From JAYFRL01 sp034925905 (GTDB taxonomy: Bacteria; Bacillota; Clostridia; Lachnospirales; Anaerotignaceae), in the NCBI GenBank assembly GCA_034925905.1, contig JAYFRL010000020.1, positions 1 through 64,000 of the forward strand: 64,000 nucleotides of DNA. The letters run 5' to 3'. The notes under the pieces were generated by a model. That model saw nothing but the letters and a program-made list of their open reading frames with translations, did no database searches and was not told the origin of the DNA. The translations under genes were made by a program, and so were the position numbers. The number at the start of each line of letters is the position of its first letter. The stretch's first letter is position 1. Below are positions 6,754 through 16,364 of this stretch, one piece after another.

Positions 6754-8493
6754 CTATGTTTCAAGCACTTTAAAATCAGCAAACCCGGATATTGCGTCTG
6801 TTTTTTTATAATTAAACAATACATAATTTGGGATATGGCAAAGCTTTCCGCCGTTTTTATAATCAAAAACTGAATATTCGAAATACTCTATAAGGGTATG
6901 TTTTGCGGCCTCTTTTGAATCCTTAAACATACCGTAAAGATATTTTTGGGATTTTTCATCGTCCGTATAAAATCCAGCGCGAATTTTTCTGATATCCTCC
7001 GAATAAACAAGCTTTAAAAATTCGGGCATGTTCTTAACATTTTCTTTAAGGCACATTTCAAAACGTAAAATGTCTTTTGTTATAGCAATTTCCTCATCCG
7101 AAAGACTTAACCCGGCTGCAAATGCAAAAAGGCTTTCATAAAGTTCATTTTTACCCAAAGAAAGCTTATGCCAATCCATCTTTTCCCTAAAAAATGAAAG
7201 CTTTTCAAAAAAATCAAAGGGGCTTTCAAAAAAATTAATAAAATATTCGCAGGTCTGGCGCATTTTCCCCGAATTATAATAAAGTTCCAGAGTTTCCTCA
7301 ACGCCTTTAAGCTTAAGCAATTCATCATAATCCAAAAAATCCGTGTATAAAACCTCATAGGGAGCCAAAGGATTATAAGCTATTCCATATTTTAAGGCGT
7401 CTCGCCGTAGTCCCGAGCCTTTAAGCAGTTTTAAAAAGCCAAGCTGGAGGTTATGCGGTTTAAGTGAAAAAACATAGTTAAACGATTCCTTAAACGAACT
7501 GTAGCCTTCAAAAGGCAGCCCTGCTATCAAATCAAGATGTATATGCATATTGCCTGCGGTAATGAGCTTTTTAACCAAAGGCGCAAGCTTATTAAGGTTC
7601 ATCTTACGTTTTATAGCCTTTATTGTGTCCTCGTTTGTAGTTTGAACGCCAATTTCAAGCTGGAAAAGCCCCGGCCTTGCTTTTGAAAGAAGCTCTATTT
7701 CATCTTCAGTCAATATATCTGCTGTTATTTCCATATGAAAATTTGTAAATCCGTTGTCATTGTCAATTATATATTGCCAGATGGCTTTGGCATGTTTTTT
7801 ATTGCTGTTAAAAGTCCTGTCTACAAATTTTACCTGCCTTACTTTGTTGTCTATAAATATCTTAAGTTCCCTTTTCCATTTATCGGTTGACATAAATCTA
7901 GGCTTGTTGTCTGAAGCCGAAAGGCAATATTGGCAGTTATACGGGCAACCCCGCTGTGTTTCATAATATAATATTTTGCCTGAAAGCTCTTTTATATCTG
8001 TATAACAAAAAGGGATATCATCTAATGACATAACCGTCCTTTCATTGTTTAAGCAGATATTTTTATCCGCGTCGCGGAACGAAAGCCCTGCTATCCCCAA
8101 AAATCCTTCGTTTTTTATAAGCGCTTCGCAAAACTGCTTAAAGCTAAGCTCTCCTTCGCCTGAAATAACTATATCTATATATTCGTAGTTTGAAAGCACA
8201 TAAAAAGCATCAAACGAAACCTCGGGTCCACCAAGTATTATTTTTATGTCTGGCTTAACTGTTTTAAGCACCTCGGCAACCTTAAGGATTATGTCTATGT
8301 TCCATATATAGCAGGAAAAAGCAACTGCCTCCGGCTTTTTTTCATATATATCCTTTATTATAAAATCAATATGGTTATTGATTGTGTACTCAACAAAGGA
8401 AACTTCTTTAAAACCTGAATAAGCCCCAAGTGTTCTCACGGCCAACGATGTGTGTATATATTTTGAATTTATAGCAACTAAAAGGATTTTCAT
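6754..8493 (-). CDS. B12-binding-domain radical SAM protein (DUF4080 type)
   Basis: 579 residues. The first about 130 residues form a Rossmann-like B12-binding domain (MKILLVAINSKYIHTSL, then a LGGPEVS motif). The radical SAM core follows with CPYNCQYC supplying the 4Fe-4S ligands, and a C-terminal region matches the DUF4080 proteins of Clostridia. Such enzymes use S-adenosylmethionine and often cobalamin for methyl transfers or rearrangements; the substrate here is unknown. ATG 8493 begins with the family's usual MKILL; a GTG at 8508 has no ribosome binding site. The region just upstream holds the prs terminator. Confidence 0.85.
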   Translation of the reverse strand: MKILLVAINSKYIHTSLAVRTLGAYSGFKEVSFVEYTINNHIDFIIKDIYEKKPEAVAFSCYIWNIDIILKVAEVLKTVKPDIKIILGGPEVSFDAFYVLSNYEYIDIVISGEGELSFKQFCEALIKNEGFLGIAGLSFRDADKNICLNNERTVMSLDDIPFCYTDIKELSGKILYYETQRGCPYNCQYCLSASDNKPRFMSTDKWKRELKIFIDNKVRQVKFVDRTFNSNKKHAKAIWQYIIDNDNGFTNFHMEITADILTEDEIELLSKARPGLFQLEIGVQTTNEDTIKAIKRKMNLNKLAPLVKKLITAGNMHIHLDLIAGLPFEGYSSFKESFNYVFSLKPHNLQLGFLKLLKGSGLRRDALKYGIAYNPLAPYEVLYTDFLDYDELLKLKGVEETLELYYNSGKMRQTCEYFINFFESPFDFFEKLSFFREKMDWHKLSLGKNELYESLFAFAAGLSLSDEEIAITKDILRFEMCLKENVKNMPEFLKLVYSEDIRKIRAGFYTDDEKSQKYLYGMFKDSKEAAKHTLIEYFEYSVFDYKNGGKLCHIPNYVLFNYKKTDAISGFADFKVLET

Positions 8494-8512
8494 TAACCCG
8501 CAAACCACCTGT

Positions 8513-8543
8513 TAAAAAATCTCCGTCTAATGACGGAGATTTT
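8513..8543 (-). terminator. Intrinsic terminator of prs
   Basis: A perfect 12-bp stem (AAAATCTCCGTC with GACGGAGATTTT, loop TAAT) ends in a T-run on the minus strand. It sits 7 bases after the prs stop and before the start of the radical SAM gene. Confidence 0.88.
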
Positions 8544-8549
8544 AAATTA

Positions 8550-9509
8550 TCAATCAAAAAGTGTTGAAACTGAAATGCTTTCATGAATTCGATATATCGC
8601 GTCGGCAAAAATCGGACCAACAGACAATACCTTTATTTTTGAAATCTTTTTTTCTTCAGGGAGCTTAATGGTGTTTAAAACTAAAAGCTCTGTTATATCA
8701 GATTTTTCTATTCTGTCAATGGCCGGGCCGGAAAGCACCGGATGGGTGCAACAGGCATCAACCTCTATAGCACCTCTTTCTTTAAGCGCCGCGGCAGCAT
8801 TTGTTATCGTGCCGGCCGTGTCTATCATATCGTCAACAAGGATAACCCTTTTGCCTTCAACATTTCCTATTATATTCATAATTTCGCTTACGTTAGCCTT
8901 CGGACGCCTTTTATCTATTATTGCAAGGGGAATGTCAAGTTTTTCAGCAAAGCTTCTTGTTCTTCCAACACTTCCAAGGTCTGGAGAAACGGCAACAAAC
9001 TCTTTTAATTTTTCTCCGTATTTTTCATGATAAAAATTTGTAATTATCGGAAGCCCAACAAGATGGTCAACAGGTATATCGAAAAACCCCTGTATCTGAG
9101 CACAATGGAGATCCATTGTAAGAATCCTGTTTGCCCCCGCAACGGTTATAAGGTTTGCAACAAGCTTTGCGCTGATAGGGTCTCTTGCTCTTGCTTTCCT
9201 ATCCTGCCTTGCATAACCGTAGTAAGGCAAAACTGCTGTTATCCTTCCTGCAGAAGCGCGTTTCATGGCGTCCATCGTTATAAGCAGCTCCATAAGGCTG
9301 TCGTTTACAGGTTCTGAAATAGGCTGAACAACATAGACGTCAGCGCCTCTTATGGTTTCGTCTATTTTAACTGAAATTTCACCGTCGCTGAATTTCTCGA
9401 CTTCGGCACAGCCTAAAGAAAGTCCAAGGCATTTAGCCATTTCTGCGGCAAGTTCTTTATTTGCGTTGCAGGCAAAAATCTTGATGTTCCCTTTGGTTGG
9501 ATAAAGCAT
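8550..9509 (-). CDS. prs: Ribose-phosphate pyrophosphokinase (PRPP synthetase)
   Basis: 319 residues, the usual class I length. It makes PRPP from ribose-5-phosphate and ATP for nucleotide, histidine, tryptophan and NAD synthesis. Signatures: FSDGEISVKI near residue 40, the flexible loop PYYGYARQDRKARARDPISAK, metal site DLHCAQIQGFFDIPVDH, and the PRPP-binding VDDMIDTAGTI. GGGGGAC precedes the ATG by about 10 bases. It lies 115 bases after glmU; both draw on phosphosugars and the order glmU-prs is widely conserved in Firmicutes. Confidence 0.97.
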   Translation of the reverse strand: MLYPTKGNIKIFACNANKELAAEMAKCLGLSLGCAEVEKFSDGEISVKIDETIRGADVYVVQPISEPVNDSLMELLITMDAMKRASAGRITAVLPYYGYARQDRKARARDPISAKLVANLITVAGANRILTMDLHCAQIQGFFDIPVDHLVGLPIITNFYHEKYGEKLKEFVAVSPDLGSVGRTRSFAEKLDIPLAIIDKRRPKANVSEIMNIIGNVEGKRVILVDDMIDTAGTITNAAAALKERGAIEVDACCTHPVLSGPAIDRIEKSDITELLVLNTIKLPEEKKISKIKVLSVGPIFADAIYRIHESISVSTLFD

Positions 9510-9624
9510 TTTAACATTGTCCCCCTAAAATAAATATTTAATCTTTGTTAAATCCTTATTAAATTTACTCAGACAAGACAATGTTACACCCGAAGAAACT
9601 AAATTTCAACACAAAAAAGTAATT

Positions 9625-10983
9625 TTATTGTTTTTTTGTCCATCCATTAATATCAACCTGCCTTGCTCTTGCAATAGCCAGCGAATCCTCAGGCACATCA
9701 TGGGTTATTGTTGAACCTGCGGCTATATACGAATTTTTGCATACCCTTACAGGGGCAACAAGATTGGTATTGCAGCCTATGAAAACATTATCTTCGACTA
9801 TTGTCCTGTGCTTGATTTTCCCGTCATAGTTAACTGTTATGGTTCCGCAACCCAGATTTGTGTTTTTGCCGATATCAGCATCGCCTACATATGTGAGATG
9901 TGGGACTTTTGTTCCTTTATCTATAACCGAATTTTTAACCTCAACAAAATCGCCTATCTTAACATTTTCTCCTATATCGCAGTTCGGCCTTATGTATGCA
10001 TATGGCCCGATATTCGCTCCGCTGCCTATTTTGGAATCCATAGCCATTGTAAATTTCAGGTTGACATTATCGCCTATAGCCATATTCGTAAGCTGGCAAT
10101 ACGGACCTATAACGCAGCCCTCTCCTATTTTTGTCCCCGATTCTATGAGGCATCCCGGTTTTATAACGGTATCCTCGCCTATTTCAACATCAAAATCTAT
10201 ATATGTCGTTTCGGGGTCGATAAGAGTTACTCCGTTATCCATATGCATTGCGTTTATTGTTTTTTTCATTTCATACGCTGCATTTGCAAGCTGACTTCTT
10301 GAATTTACACCGTTAAACTCCTTATGGCTTAAAACAGGCATAACCGAAACCTTTTCACCCATTGATTTAAGTATTTCAACAGTGTCTGTAAGATAATATT
10401 CATTTTGAGAATTGTTGTTTTTAAGCTTTGAAAGGGCAGATTTTAAAGAAGAGCCGTTAAAGCAATAAACCCCGGCGTTAACCTCTTTTATAAGCTTTTC
10501 CTCCGGCAGCGTATCTTTTTCTTCAACTATTTTCTCAAAATCTCCGCCTTTTCTTATTATGCGTCCATAGCCAAAAGGCTCATCCAAAAAAGTTGAAACA
10601 AGAGAAACAGAATTTGAGTTTTGCCTATGAAAGCCCAAAAGGGACACAAGCGTTTCCTCTTTAAGAAGAGGTGTGTCTCCATATAAAACCATATAATCAA
10701 TTCCGTCTTCTATAAAGCTTCCCGCCTGCATAACCGCATGACCCGTCCCAAGCTGCTCCTTTTGATAAGAAAAGCTTACACCGGTATCTTTTAAAGCCTC
10801 TTTAACAGCATCCGCTCCATGACCCAATATAACACATATATCGCTTGCTCCCGCACCTCTTGCTGCGTCAATAACATAAAACAACATTGGTCTTCCTAAA
10901 ATACTGTGCAAAACCTTAGGCAGAGAAGATTTCATCCTCTTGCCCTCTCCTGCCGCAAGTATTATGGCTTTTAATCCTAACAT
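9625..10983 (-). CDS. glmU: Bifunctional UDP-GlcNAc pyrophosphorylase / glucosamine-1-phosphate acetyltransferase
   Basis: 452 residues. The N-terminal uridyltransferase domain starts with LAAGEGKRMKSSLPKVLH and contains YGDTPLL and GTGHAVMQ. The C-terminal half is a left-handed beta helix of hexapeptide repeats (many I-G-x-x-x-x turns, for example IGPYAYIRPNCDIG), ending with the acetyltransferase site near HLTYVGDADIG. It provides UDP-GlcNAc for peptidoglycan. AAAGGAG precedes the ATG, and alaS ends 12 bases upstream, so alaS-glmU and perhaps prs form one transcript. Confidence 0.97.
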   Translation of the reverse strand: MLGLKAIILAAGEGKRMKSSLPKVLHSILGRPMLFYVIDAARGAGASDICVILGHGADAVKEALKDTGVSFSYQKEQLGTGHAVMQAGSFIEDGIDYMVLYGDTPLLKEETLVSLLGFHRQNSNSVSLVSTFLDEPFGYGRIIRKGGDFEKIVEEKDTLPEEKLIKEVNAGVYCFNGSSLKSALSKLKNNNSQNEYYLTDTVEILKSMGEKVSVMPVLSHKEFNGVNSRSQLANAAYEMKKTINAMHMDNGVTLIDPETTYIDFDVEIGEDTVIKPGCLIESGTKIGEGCVIGPYCQLTNMAIGDNVNLKFTMAMDSKIGSGANIGPYAYIRPNCDIGENVKIGDFVEVKNSVIDKGTKVPHLTYVGDADIGKNTNLGCGTITVNYDGKIKHRTIVEDNVFIGCNTNLVAPVRVCKNSYIAAGSTITHDVPEDSLAIARARQVDINGWTKKQ

Positions 10984-10995
10984 ATCAATGCTCCT

Positions 10996-13638
10996 TTATT
11001 TTAACTGTTCTTTTAAGGTTTCCTTTGCCACATTCAAAGCTTCCTTGATTTTTGAAGCGTCTTTCCCTCCGGCCTGGGCCATGTTCGGGCGCCCGCCTCC
11101 GCCTCCGCCGCAGGCTGCTGCGGCAGCTTTTATTATATTCCCTGCATGGGCGTTAAGCTTAACGGCATCATCCGTTGCCATTGCAAGAAGGTTTACCTTT
11201 CCGTCTTTTTCCCCGGCAAGCACAATAACCCCTTTTTTAAGTGAAGCCTTTATTTCGTCACCTATTGTTCTTAATGTTCCCGCATCGGCATCTTTAACTT
11301 CCGCGGCAACAAACTTAACGGCTTTTATCTCCTCGGCATTTTGAAGCATATCCGAAACAGAGCTTTTTGCAAGCTTTGATTTTATACTTTCAAGCTCTCT
11401 TGAGAGTTCTTTTTCCCTTGCCAAAATATCTTCAATGCGTTTTACCATGTTTTCAGGCGCGGCTTTAATAAGCGAACAAGCCGTCTTAAGTTCATCTTCC
11501 GTATGCTGATAAAATTTTAAAGTGTTTTCTCCGGTTAAAGCCTCTATTCTGCGCACTCCTGCTGCAATTCCGTTCTCCGAAACTATTTTGAAAGAGCCTA
11601 TTTGCGAGGTGTTTTTAAGATGTGCGCCTCCGCAAAGCTCTATGCTATAGCCGCCCATGCTTACAACTCTTACAATATCTCCGTATTTCTCACCAAACAG
11701 CGCCATAGCGCCCATTTTTCTTGCTTCGTCTATTGTCTTCTCGCAAATATCTATTTCAAGGCTTTCAAATATTTTTTCGTTTACAAGGCTTTCAACCTGC
11801 TTTATTTCTTCATCTGTCATTGCCATGAAATGGGTAAAATCAAAGCGGAGCCTTTCAGGCGTAACCAACGAGCCTGCCTGCTCAACGTGCGTTCCCAAAA
11901 CTGTTCTTAAAGCTTTTTGCAAAAGATGTGTTGCGCTATGGTTTCTTGAGGTTGCAAGGCGGAGTTTTCTGTCTATCTTTGCGCTAACCTCATCACCAAC
12001 CGATATGGTTCCCTCTAAAACAGTTCCCACATGCGCTATTTTACCGCCGACAACCTTTATACAATCACTTATGTTAACCTTGCCAAACGGAGAATATATA
12101 ATTCCTTTATCTCCGGCTTGACCGCCGCTTTCGGCATAAAACGGAGTTTTACTTATAAATACGGAAACCTCGTCTCCCGCCTCAGCCGAATCAGCAACCT
12201 CGTTGTTACTAATAAGCGCTATAACCTTTGCGCCGGAAACCTCATACGTGTCATAGCCTGCAAAGGCTGTTTCTATGGATGTGTCAAGCTTATGGTATAT
12301 TGTTTCATCGGCACCCATATAAGTGCTTTCGCCTCTTGCCTTACGTGCTCTTTCTTTTTGCACCTTCATTTCAGACATAAAAGCGTCTTCATCAAGCGAC
12401 ATGCTTTCTTCTTCGAGTATTTCTTTGGTTAAATCAACGGGAAAGCCATAGGTGTCATAAAGCTTGAAAGATTTATTCCCATCCATAATTGTCTCGCCCA
12501 AAGCTTTCATTTCGGCTATGTCTTCTTTTAATATTTCCATACCCTTGTCTATTGTTTTGTAAAAGCTGTTTTCTTCAACTGCTATAATTTTTAATATATA
12601 ATCCATCTTTTCAGCAAGCTGAGGATAAGCGTCCTTGGAATGGAGAATAACCGTTTTACTAAGCTCCGGCATAAATTCACGGTCTATGCCCAAAAGCTTC
12701 CCATGCCTTGCGGCGCGCCTCAAAAGGCGTCTTAAAACGTAGCCCCTGCCTTCGTTTGAAGGAAGAACTCCGTCAGATGTCATAAATGTTACGGAACGTA
12801 TATGGTCGGTTATTACCCTTATGGATATATCCTGCTTAATATCTTCATTATACCTTACGTTCGCTATTTCACAAACCTTATCCCTTATTGCTTTTATTGT
12901 ATCAACATCAAATATGGAATCAACACCTTGTATTATGGTTGCCATACGCTCAAGCCCCATGCCCGTGTCTATGTTTTTTTGTGCAAGGTCTGTGTAGCTT
13001 CCGTCTTCTTCCTTATTAAACTGTGTAAAAACAAGGTTCCAAAACTCCATATATCTGTCACAGTCGCAGCCAACTTTGCAATCCGGCTTGCCACAGCCAT
13101 ATTTTTCGCCCCTGTCATAATATATCTCCGAGCAGGGACCGCATGGGCCCAAGCCATGCTCCCAAAAATTGTCCGCCTTGCCAAGCCTTGTTATCCTTTC
13201 GGCCGGCAAACCAACTTTTTTATTCCATATTTCAAAGGCTTCGTCATCATCAAGATAAACCGTTACGTAAAGGCGGTCTTTTGGGATTCCTAATGTTTCG
13301 GTTACAAATTCCCAGCTCCATGGGATAATTTCATTTTTAAAATAATCTCCGAAAGAAAAATTCCCAAGCATTTCAAAAAAAGTGCCATGGCGCGCAGTTT
13401 TGCCTACATTTTCAATGTCCCCTGTTCTTATGCATTTCTGGCAGGTTGCAACTCTGGTTTTAGGAGGAATGACCTGACCTGTGAAAAACGGCTTCAAAGG
13501 AGCCATTCCTGAATTTATAAGCAAAAGACTGTTATCATTATGAGGAATAAGCGAAGAACTGGGCATTATAAGATGGTCTTTGCCCTCAAAAAACCTTAAA
13601 AATTCTTCCCTTATTTCGTTTAAACCCATGTATTTCAT
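10996..13638 (-). CDS. alaS: Alanyl-tRNA synthetase
   Basis: 880 residues, full length. The class II catalytic core (1 to about 240) opens with GLNEIREEFLRFFEGKDH and has motif 2/3 elements such as RTGDIENVGKTARHGTFFEMLGNF; the tRNA-recognition region follows. The editing domain has the metal-binding HSATHLL and CGGAH. The C-terminal DHHA1-like domain ends in a Gly-rich CGGGGGGRPNMAQAGG. GGAGG lies 6 bases before ATG 13638. Expression is controlled by the T-box leader at 13705-13977. It is the first gene of alaS-glmU(-prs). Confidence 0.97.
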   Translation of the reverse strand: MKYMGLNEIREEFLRFFEGKDHLIMPSSSLIPHNDNSLLLINSGMAPLKPFFTGQVIPPKTRVATCQKCIRTGDIENVGKTARHGTFFEMLGNFSFGDYFKNEIIPWSWEFVTETLGIPKDRLYVTVYLDDDEAFEIWNKKVGLPAERITRLGKADNFWEHGLGPCGPCSEIYYDRGEKYGCGKPDCKVGCDCDRYMEFWNLVFTQFNKEEDGSYTDLAQKNIDTGMGLERMATIIQGVDSIFDVDTIKAIRDKVCEIANVRYNEDIKQDISIRVITDHIRSVTFMTSDGVLPSNEGRGYVLRRLLRRAARHGKLLGIDREFMPELSKTVILHSKDAYPQLAEKMDYILKIIAVEENSFYKTIDKGMEILKEDIAEMKALGETIMDGNKSFKLYDTYGFPVDLTKEILEEESMSLDEDAFMSEMKVQKERARKARGESTYMGADETIYHKLDTSIETAFAGYDTYEVSGAKVIALISNNEVADSAEAGDEVSVFISKTPFYAESGGQAGDKGIIYSPFGKVNISDCIKVVGGKIAHVGTVLEGTISVGDEVSAKIDRKLRLATSRNHSATHLLQKALRTVLGTHVEQAGSLVTPERLRFDFTHFMAMTDEEIKQVESLVNEKIFESLEIDICEKTIDEARKMGAMALFGEKYGDIVRVVSMGGYSIELCGGAHLKNTSQIGSFKIVSENGIAAGVRRIEALTGENTLKFYQHTEDELKTACSLIKAAPENMVKRIEDILAREKELSRELESIKSKLAKSSVSDMLQNAEEIKAVKFVAAEVKDADAGTLRTIGDEIKASLKKGVIVLAGEKDGKVNLLAMATDDAVKLNAHAGNIIKAAAAACGGGGGGRPNMAQAGGKDASKIKEALNVAKETLKEQLK

Positions 13639-13704
13639 AAAGTCCTCCTTAAGTATATAATATTAAAATTTAAAGGCGCGTATTAAAAAAACTCATTACA
13701 CAAA

Positions 13705-13977
13705 TAAAAAAGCTTTCCATCCTGAATTTAGGGACGAAAAGCCGCGGTACCACCCTAGTTATACTAAATTTAGTATCCCTTTTAACCCTTAACGCGGGAA
13801 ACGTCGCTAAAAAACACGCGGCTAAAGGATAACCCTTTAAAAAGCTGCTTCGGTGGCCGTCTTATAAAAATCTCGCAGAACAATGGGTACGCCAAAGGAT
13901 TTTTTCTCTGGGACAAAACGTATGCCGCTTACTTATTCTTTTTTTGCCTTTGATTTTATTTATTTTAAGTAAAGTCT
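13705..13977 (-). promoter_or_regulatory. T-box leader of alaS
   Basis: On the minus strand the conserved T-box sequence AGGGTGGTACCGCGG occurs (complement of 13742-13756), the part that pairs with the uncharged tRNA acceptor end and forms the antiterminator. It is followed by an 11-bp terminator stem (13712-13742, 9-base loop) and six T. Upstream is a long structured region with an AGAGA-type loop, as in stem I. Uncharged tRNA-Ala should stabilise the antiterminator and raise alaS expression. The specifier codon (GCN) cannot be assigned with certainty by eye. Confidence 0.92.
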
Positions 13978-13983
13978 GGTTAA

Positions 13984-14012
13984 ATTATATTTTCAATATC
14001 CATTCTTGTCAA
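13984..14012 (-). promoter_or_regulatory. Consensus sigma-A promoter of the alaS T-box transcript
   Basis: On the minus strand: perfect TTGACA (14007-14012), 17-base spacer, perfect TATAAT (13984-13989). The start is predicted near 13977, just 7 bases after the -35 box meets the end of rpoN. Confidence 0.85.
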
Positions 14013-14018
14013 TAATTT

Positions 14019-15377
14019 TTACATATATGATTTCCTGCCCGAAGCAGATGGAATATTCATGTTTTCCCTGTATTTTGCAATAGTTCTTCTTGAGATATTT
14101 ATTCCCTCTTTATTAAGTTCTTCTCCTATTTTCCTGTCACTTAAAGGATTTTGACTGTTTTCAGCGTTTATTATGGCTTTTATGGCATGTTTAACACTTT
14201 CAGACGAGGTATCCTGCAAATTATCTTTTTCAATGCCGTGGTTAAAAAAAACACCAAGAGGAAAAACACCAAAGCTGCACTGCAAATATTTATCGCTCAC
14301 AGCCCTGCTCACTGTAGATTCGTGGCTGCCTATTATTTTTGCAATATCGTTAAGCTTCATAGGCTTTATGTTCCCAGGTCCAAGAAGGAAAAAGTCTTTT
14401 TGTACCTCAAGAATCGCTTCGGACGTTTTAAGAAGGGTTTGATTTCTCTTTGATATACATTTTATGGCCCATTCCGCCTGCCTTATTTTTTCGCAGACAT
14501 AGTCTTTTGTGTCAGTGTTTACATCGTCGCATACAATATCCTTATAATAGCTGCTTATTTTTATTTTAGGCTGATAACTGTCATTTAAAACCACGTTAAA
14601 TCCAGTTCCTTTTTTTTCTATTATTATGTCCGGTATTATATACTCAAGGTTTTTTTTGGAATAATAGCTGTTCCCTGGTTTTGGATTAAGTGATTTTATT
14701 ATTTCTCCCGCTTCGTTTACATCTTTAAGCGGAGCCTTTAGCCTGCTGGCTATGGATTTTAGCTGGTTTTTTCCAAAAGCTGCAAGCTCATTTAAAACTA
14801 TTCTTTCTGCAAGCAAATTCTTTTTAGGAAGGTTCGTAAGCTGAAGCAAAAGACATTCCTTTAAGTCTCTTGCACCAATACCTACGGGCTCAAACTTCTG
14901 GACGGTTTTAAGCGCATCTTCCATGATTTGCTCGGAAACATTGATCCTTTTCGATATTTTTTCGATAGGGTCATCTATATAACCGTTCTCGTCCATATCC
15001 TCTATTATATAATGCACAACTGCCCTTTTAAGCTCATCCATCTGAATGGCGTTTGCCTGAAACATCAAATAATCCTTTAAATTCATTCCTTCGTCTATAA
15101 ATTTCCAGCTGTCGTTTGCATCTTTATCTTCCACGTCGGAATAATAGTAAGTCTTATTTTGTTCGTCAGTGGAGTCAAGCCAATCCAAACGCTTTTTAGC
15201 CATTTCGGTCTTTAATTCGCTTTCCTGCCCTTCTTCATATTCTATAACAGGATTTTCAACCGAAAGCACATTTATATATTCTAAAAGCTCAGCCGTGCTC
15301 ATTTGGAGAATTTTGGCAGATTGCATCATTTTTTGCGAAAGAACAGTTTTTTGAATTGTATTTAAAGTTAAGTTCAA
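14019..15377 (-). CDS. rpoN: RNA polymerase sigma-54 factor
   Basis: 452 residues, typical sigma-54. Region I is Gln/Leu-rich and begins MNLTLNTIQKTVLSQKMMQS; an acidic region II follows (about 55-90); the central core-binding region and the HTH come next; and the C-terminal RpoN box SRRTIAKYRE recognises the -24 element. It directs transcription from -24/-12 promoters and needs an AAA+ activator. No enhancer-binding activator gene and no convincing -24/-12 promoter were seen in this window. The gene is divergent from the GHKL ATPase/rnf block. Confidence 0.96.
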   Translation of the reverse strand: MNLTLNTIQKTVLSQKMMQSAKILQMSTAELLEYINVLSVENPVIEYEEGQESELKTEMAKKRLDWLDSTDEQNKTYYYSDVEDKDANDSWKFIDEGMNLKDYLMFQANAIQMDELKRAVVHYIIEDMDENGYIDDPIEKISKRINVSEQIMEDALKTVQKFEPVGIGARDLKECLLLQLTNLPKKNLLAERIVLNELAAFGKNQLKSIASRLKAPLKDVNEAGEIIKSLNPKPGNSYYSKKNLEYIIPDIIIEKKGTGFNVVLNDSYQPKIKISSYYKDIVCDDVNTDTKDYVCEKIRQAEWAIKCISKRNQTLLKTSEAILEVQKDFFLLGPGNIKPMKLNDIAKIIGSHESTVSRAVSDKYLQCSFGVFPLGVFFNHGIEKDNLQDTSSESVKHAIKAIINAENSQNPLSDRKIGEELNKEGINISRRTIAKYRENMNIPSASGRKSYM

Positions 15378-15522
15378 TGCCTAGTCCTCCTTAATAAGAT
15401 AAGTACAGTTAAAATTTCACCTTTATTATTATACTATACAAAACAAGAAAGTCATAACAATTACTTTAACTTTATAAAATATACTAATTTTTTCAAATAT
15501 TCCTTTTAAAAAAACAAAAACT

Positions 15523-15551
15523 TTGACTTTTCCTTTGATTTTGCATTTACT
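15523..15551 (+). promoter_or_regulatory. Possible sigma-A promoter for the GHKL ATPase gene
   Basis: TTGACT (15523-15528), 17-base spacer, TTTACT (15546-15551). The -35 is good and the -10 weak. It lies 60 bases before the start codon in the divergent gap with rpoN. Confidence 0.35.
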
Positions 15552-15612
15552 TTTTGTCATTTTAATAGTAAAATTGCCTTAGTCAGTGCTAACTTATGGG
15601 GGTGCTTTTTTT

Positions 15613-16161
15613 ATGATGCGTGATTTTTCAATGCATTTTATGGATATCGTTCAAAACAGCATAAAAGCCGATGCAAAAAATATAATCATAAAGCTAAACG
15701 AAAATGTCCATGAGAACCTTTTTGAATTTTCAGTTTCAGACGATGGAAAAGGAATGACAGATGAACAGGCTAAAAAAGCCATAAGTCCATTTTTCACTTC
15801 AAGGACAACACGTAAAGTTGGGCTTGGGCTGCCTCTTTTAAACCAAACCTGCATGACTTGCAACGGTAAGATGAGCTTAGAAAGCACACCAGGAGTTGGA
15901 ACAACAGTAACGGCAACAATGGAATATGACCATATAGACAGACCTCCTTTGGGGAATGTCGGCGAAACCCTTTTTATATTGATAATAACTAATATGGAAA
16001 TAGATTTTAAATATATTCATAACTATAATTCAAACAAGTATATTCTTGATACAAAAGAAATAAAAGAAGTTTTAGAAGGAGTTCCTTTGAATTCTCCTGA
16101 TGTTATGTCATGGCTTAGAGCAAACATTAAAGAAGGGCTTGAAGAAATCAGGCATGGTTAG
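15613..16161 (+). CDS. Stand-alone GHKL (HATPase_c) ATP-binding protein
   Basis: 182 residues. It consists of a histidine-kinase-type ATPase domain alone: N box DIVQNS with Asn15, G1 box DDGKGM at 43-48, the F-box-like PFFTSR, and G2 box GLGLPLL. There is no His-phosphotransfer domain and no sensor. A C-terminal segment of about 65 residues (from about 117) is not part of the ATPase fold. Similar lone ATPases sit in [FeFe]-hydrogenase clusters of Clostridia, as I recall. Here it precedes rnfC by about 200 bases in the same orientation, suggesting a regulatory or assembly link to electron transfer. ATG 15613 has GGGGGTG upstream. Protein kinase, anti-sigma or chaperone activity are all possible. 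Confidence 0.8.
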   Translation: MMRDFSMHFMDIVQNSIKADAKNIIIKLNENVHENLFEFSVSDDGKGMTDEQAKKAISPFFTSRTTRKVGLGLPLLNQTCMTCNGKMSLESTPGVGTTVTATMEYDHIDRPPLGNVGETLFILIITNMEIDFKYIHNYNSNKYILDTKEIKEVLEGVPLNSPDVMSWLRANIKEGLEEIRHG

Positions 16162-16364
16162 CAACCTTTTTATAATTGTTTTTATAATATATGCCAGTCT
16201 TTGTATTAATACTGTTTTCCCTTAATTATTATTGAGAATTTATTTAATTTGTTTTAAAATAATAACGGTTGTTTTATCACCTTATTTTTTATAAAAAATA
16301 TTTTCGCCATTTTTATATTTTTATAATATTGATTTGGCAAAAGAACAAAACAGAGGAGGATAAT

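Noticed and set aside
9027..10302. Long plus-strand open frames (96 to 164 codons) opposite prs and glmU
   Set aside because: They lie wholly within well-supported minus-strand genes, lack good ribosome binding sites, and encode low-complexity Ile/Tyr-rich sequences typical of complementary-strand frames.
13639..14018. Search for tRNA genes in the T-box region and other gaps
   Set aside because: No cloverleaf or TTCGANTC-type T-arm was seen; the structured sequence is explained by the T-box.
16331..16345. A TTGGCA sequence upstream of rnfC that resembles a sigma-54 -24 element
   Set aside because: The matching -12 element (TTGC at the fixed spacing) is absent.
16269..16364. In-frame N-terminal extension of rnfC
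   Set aside because: It encodes an unrelated aromatic-rich stretch and lies before the clear GAGGAGG site of ATG 16365.
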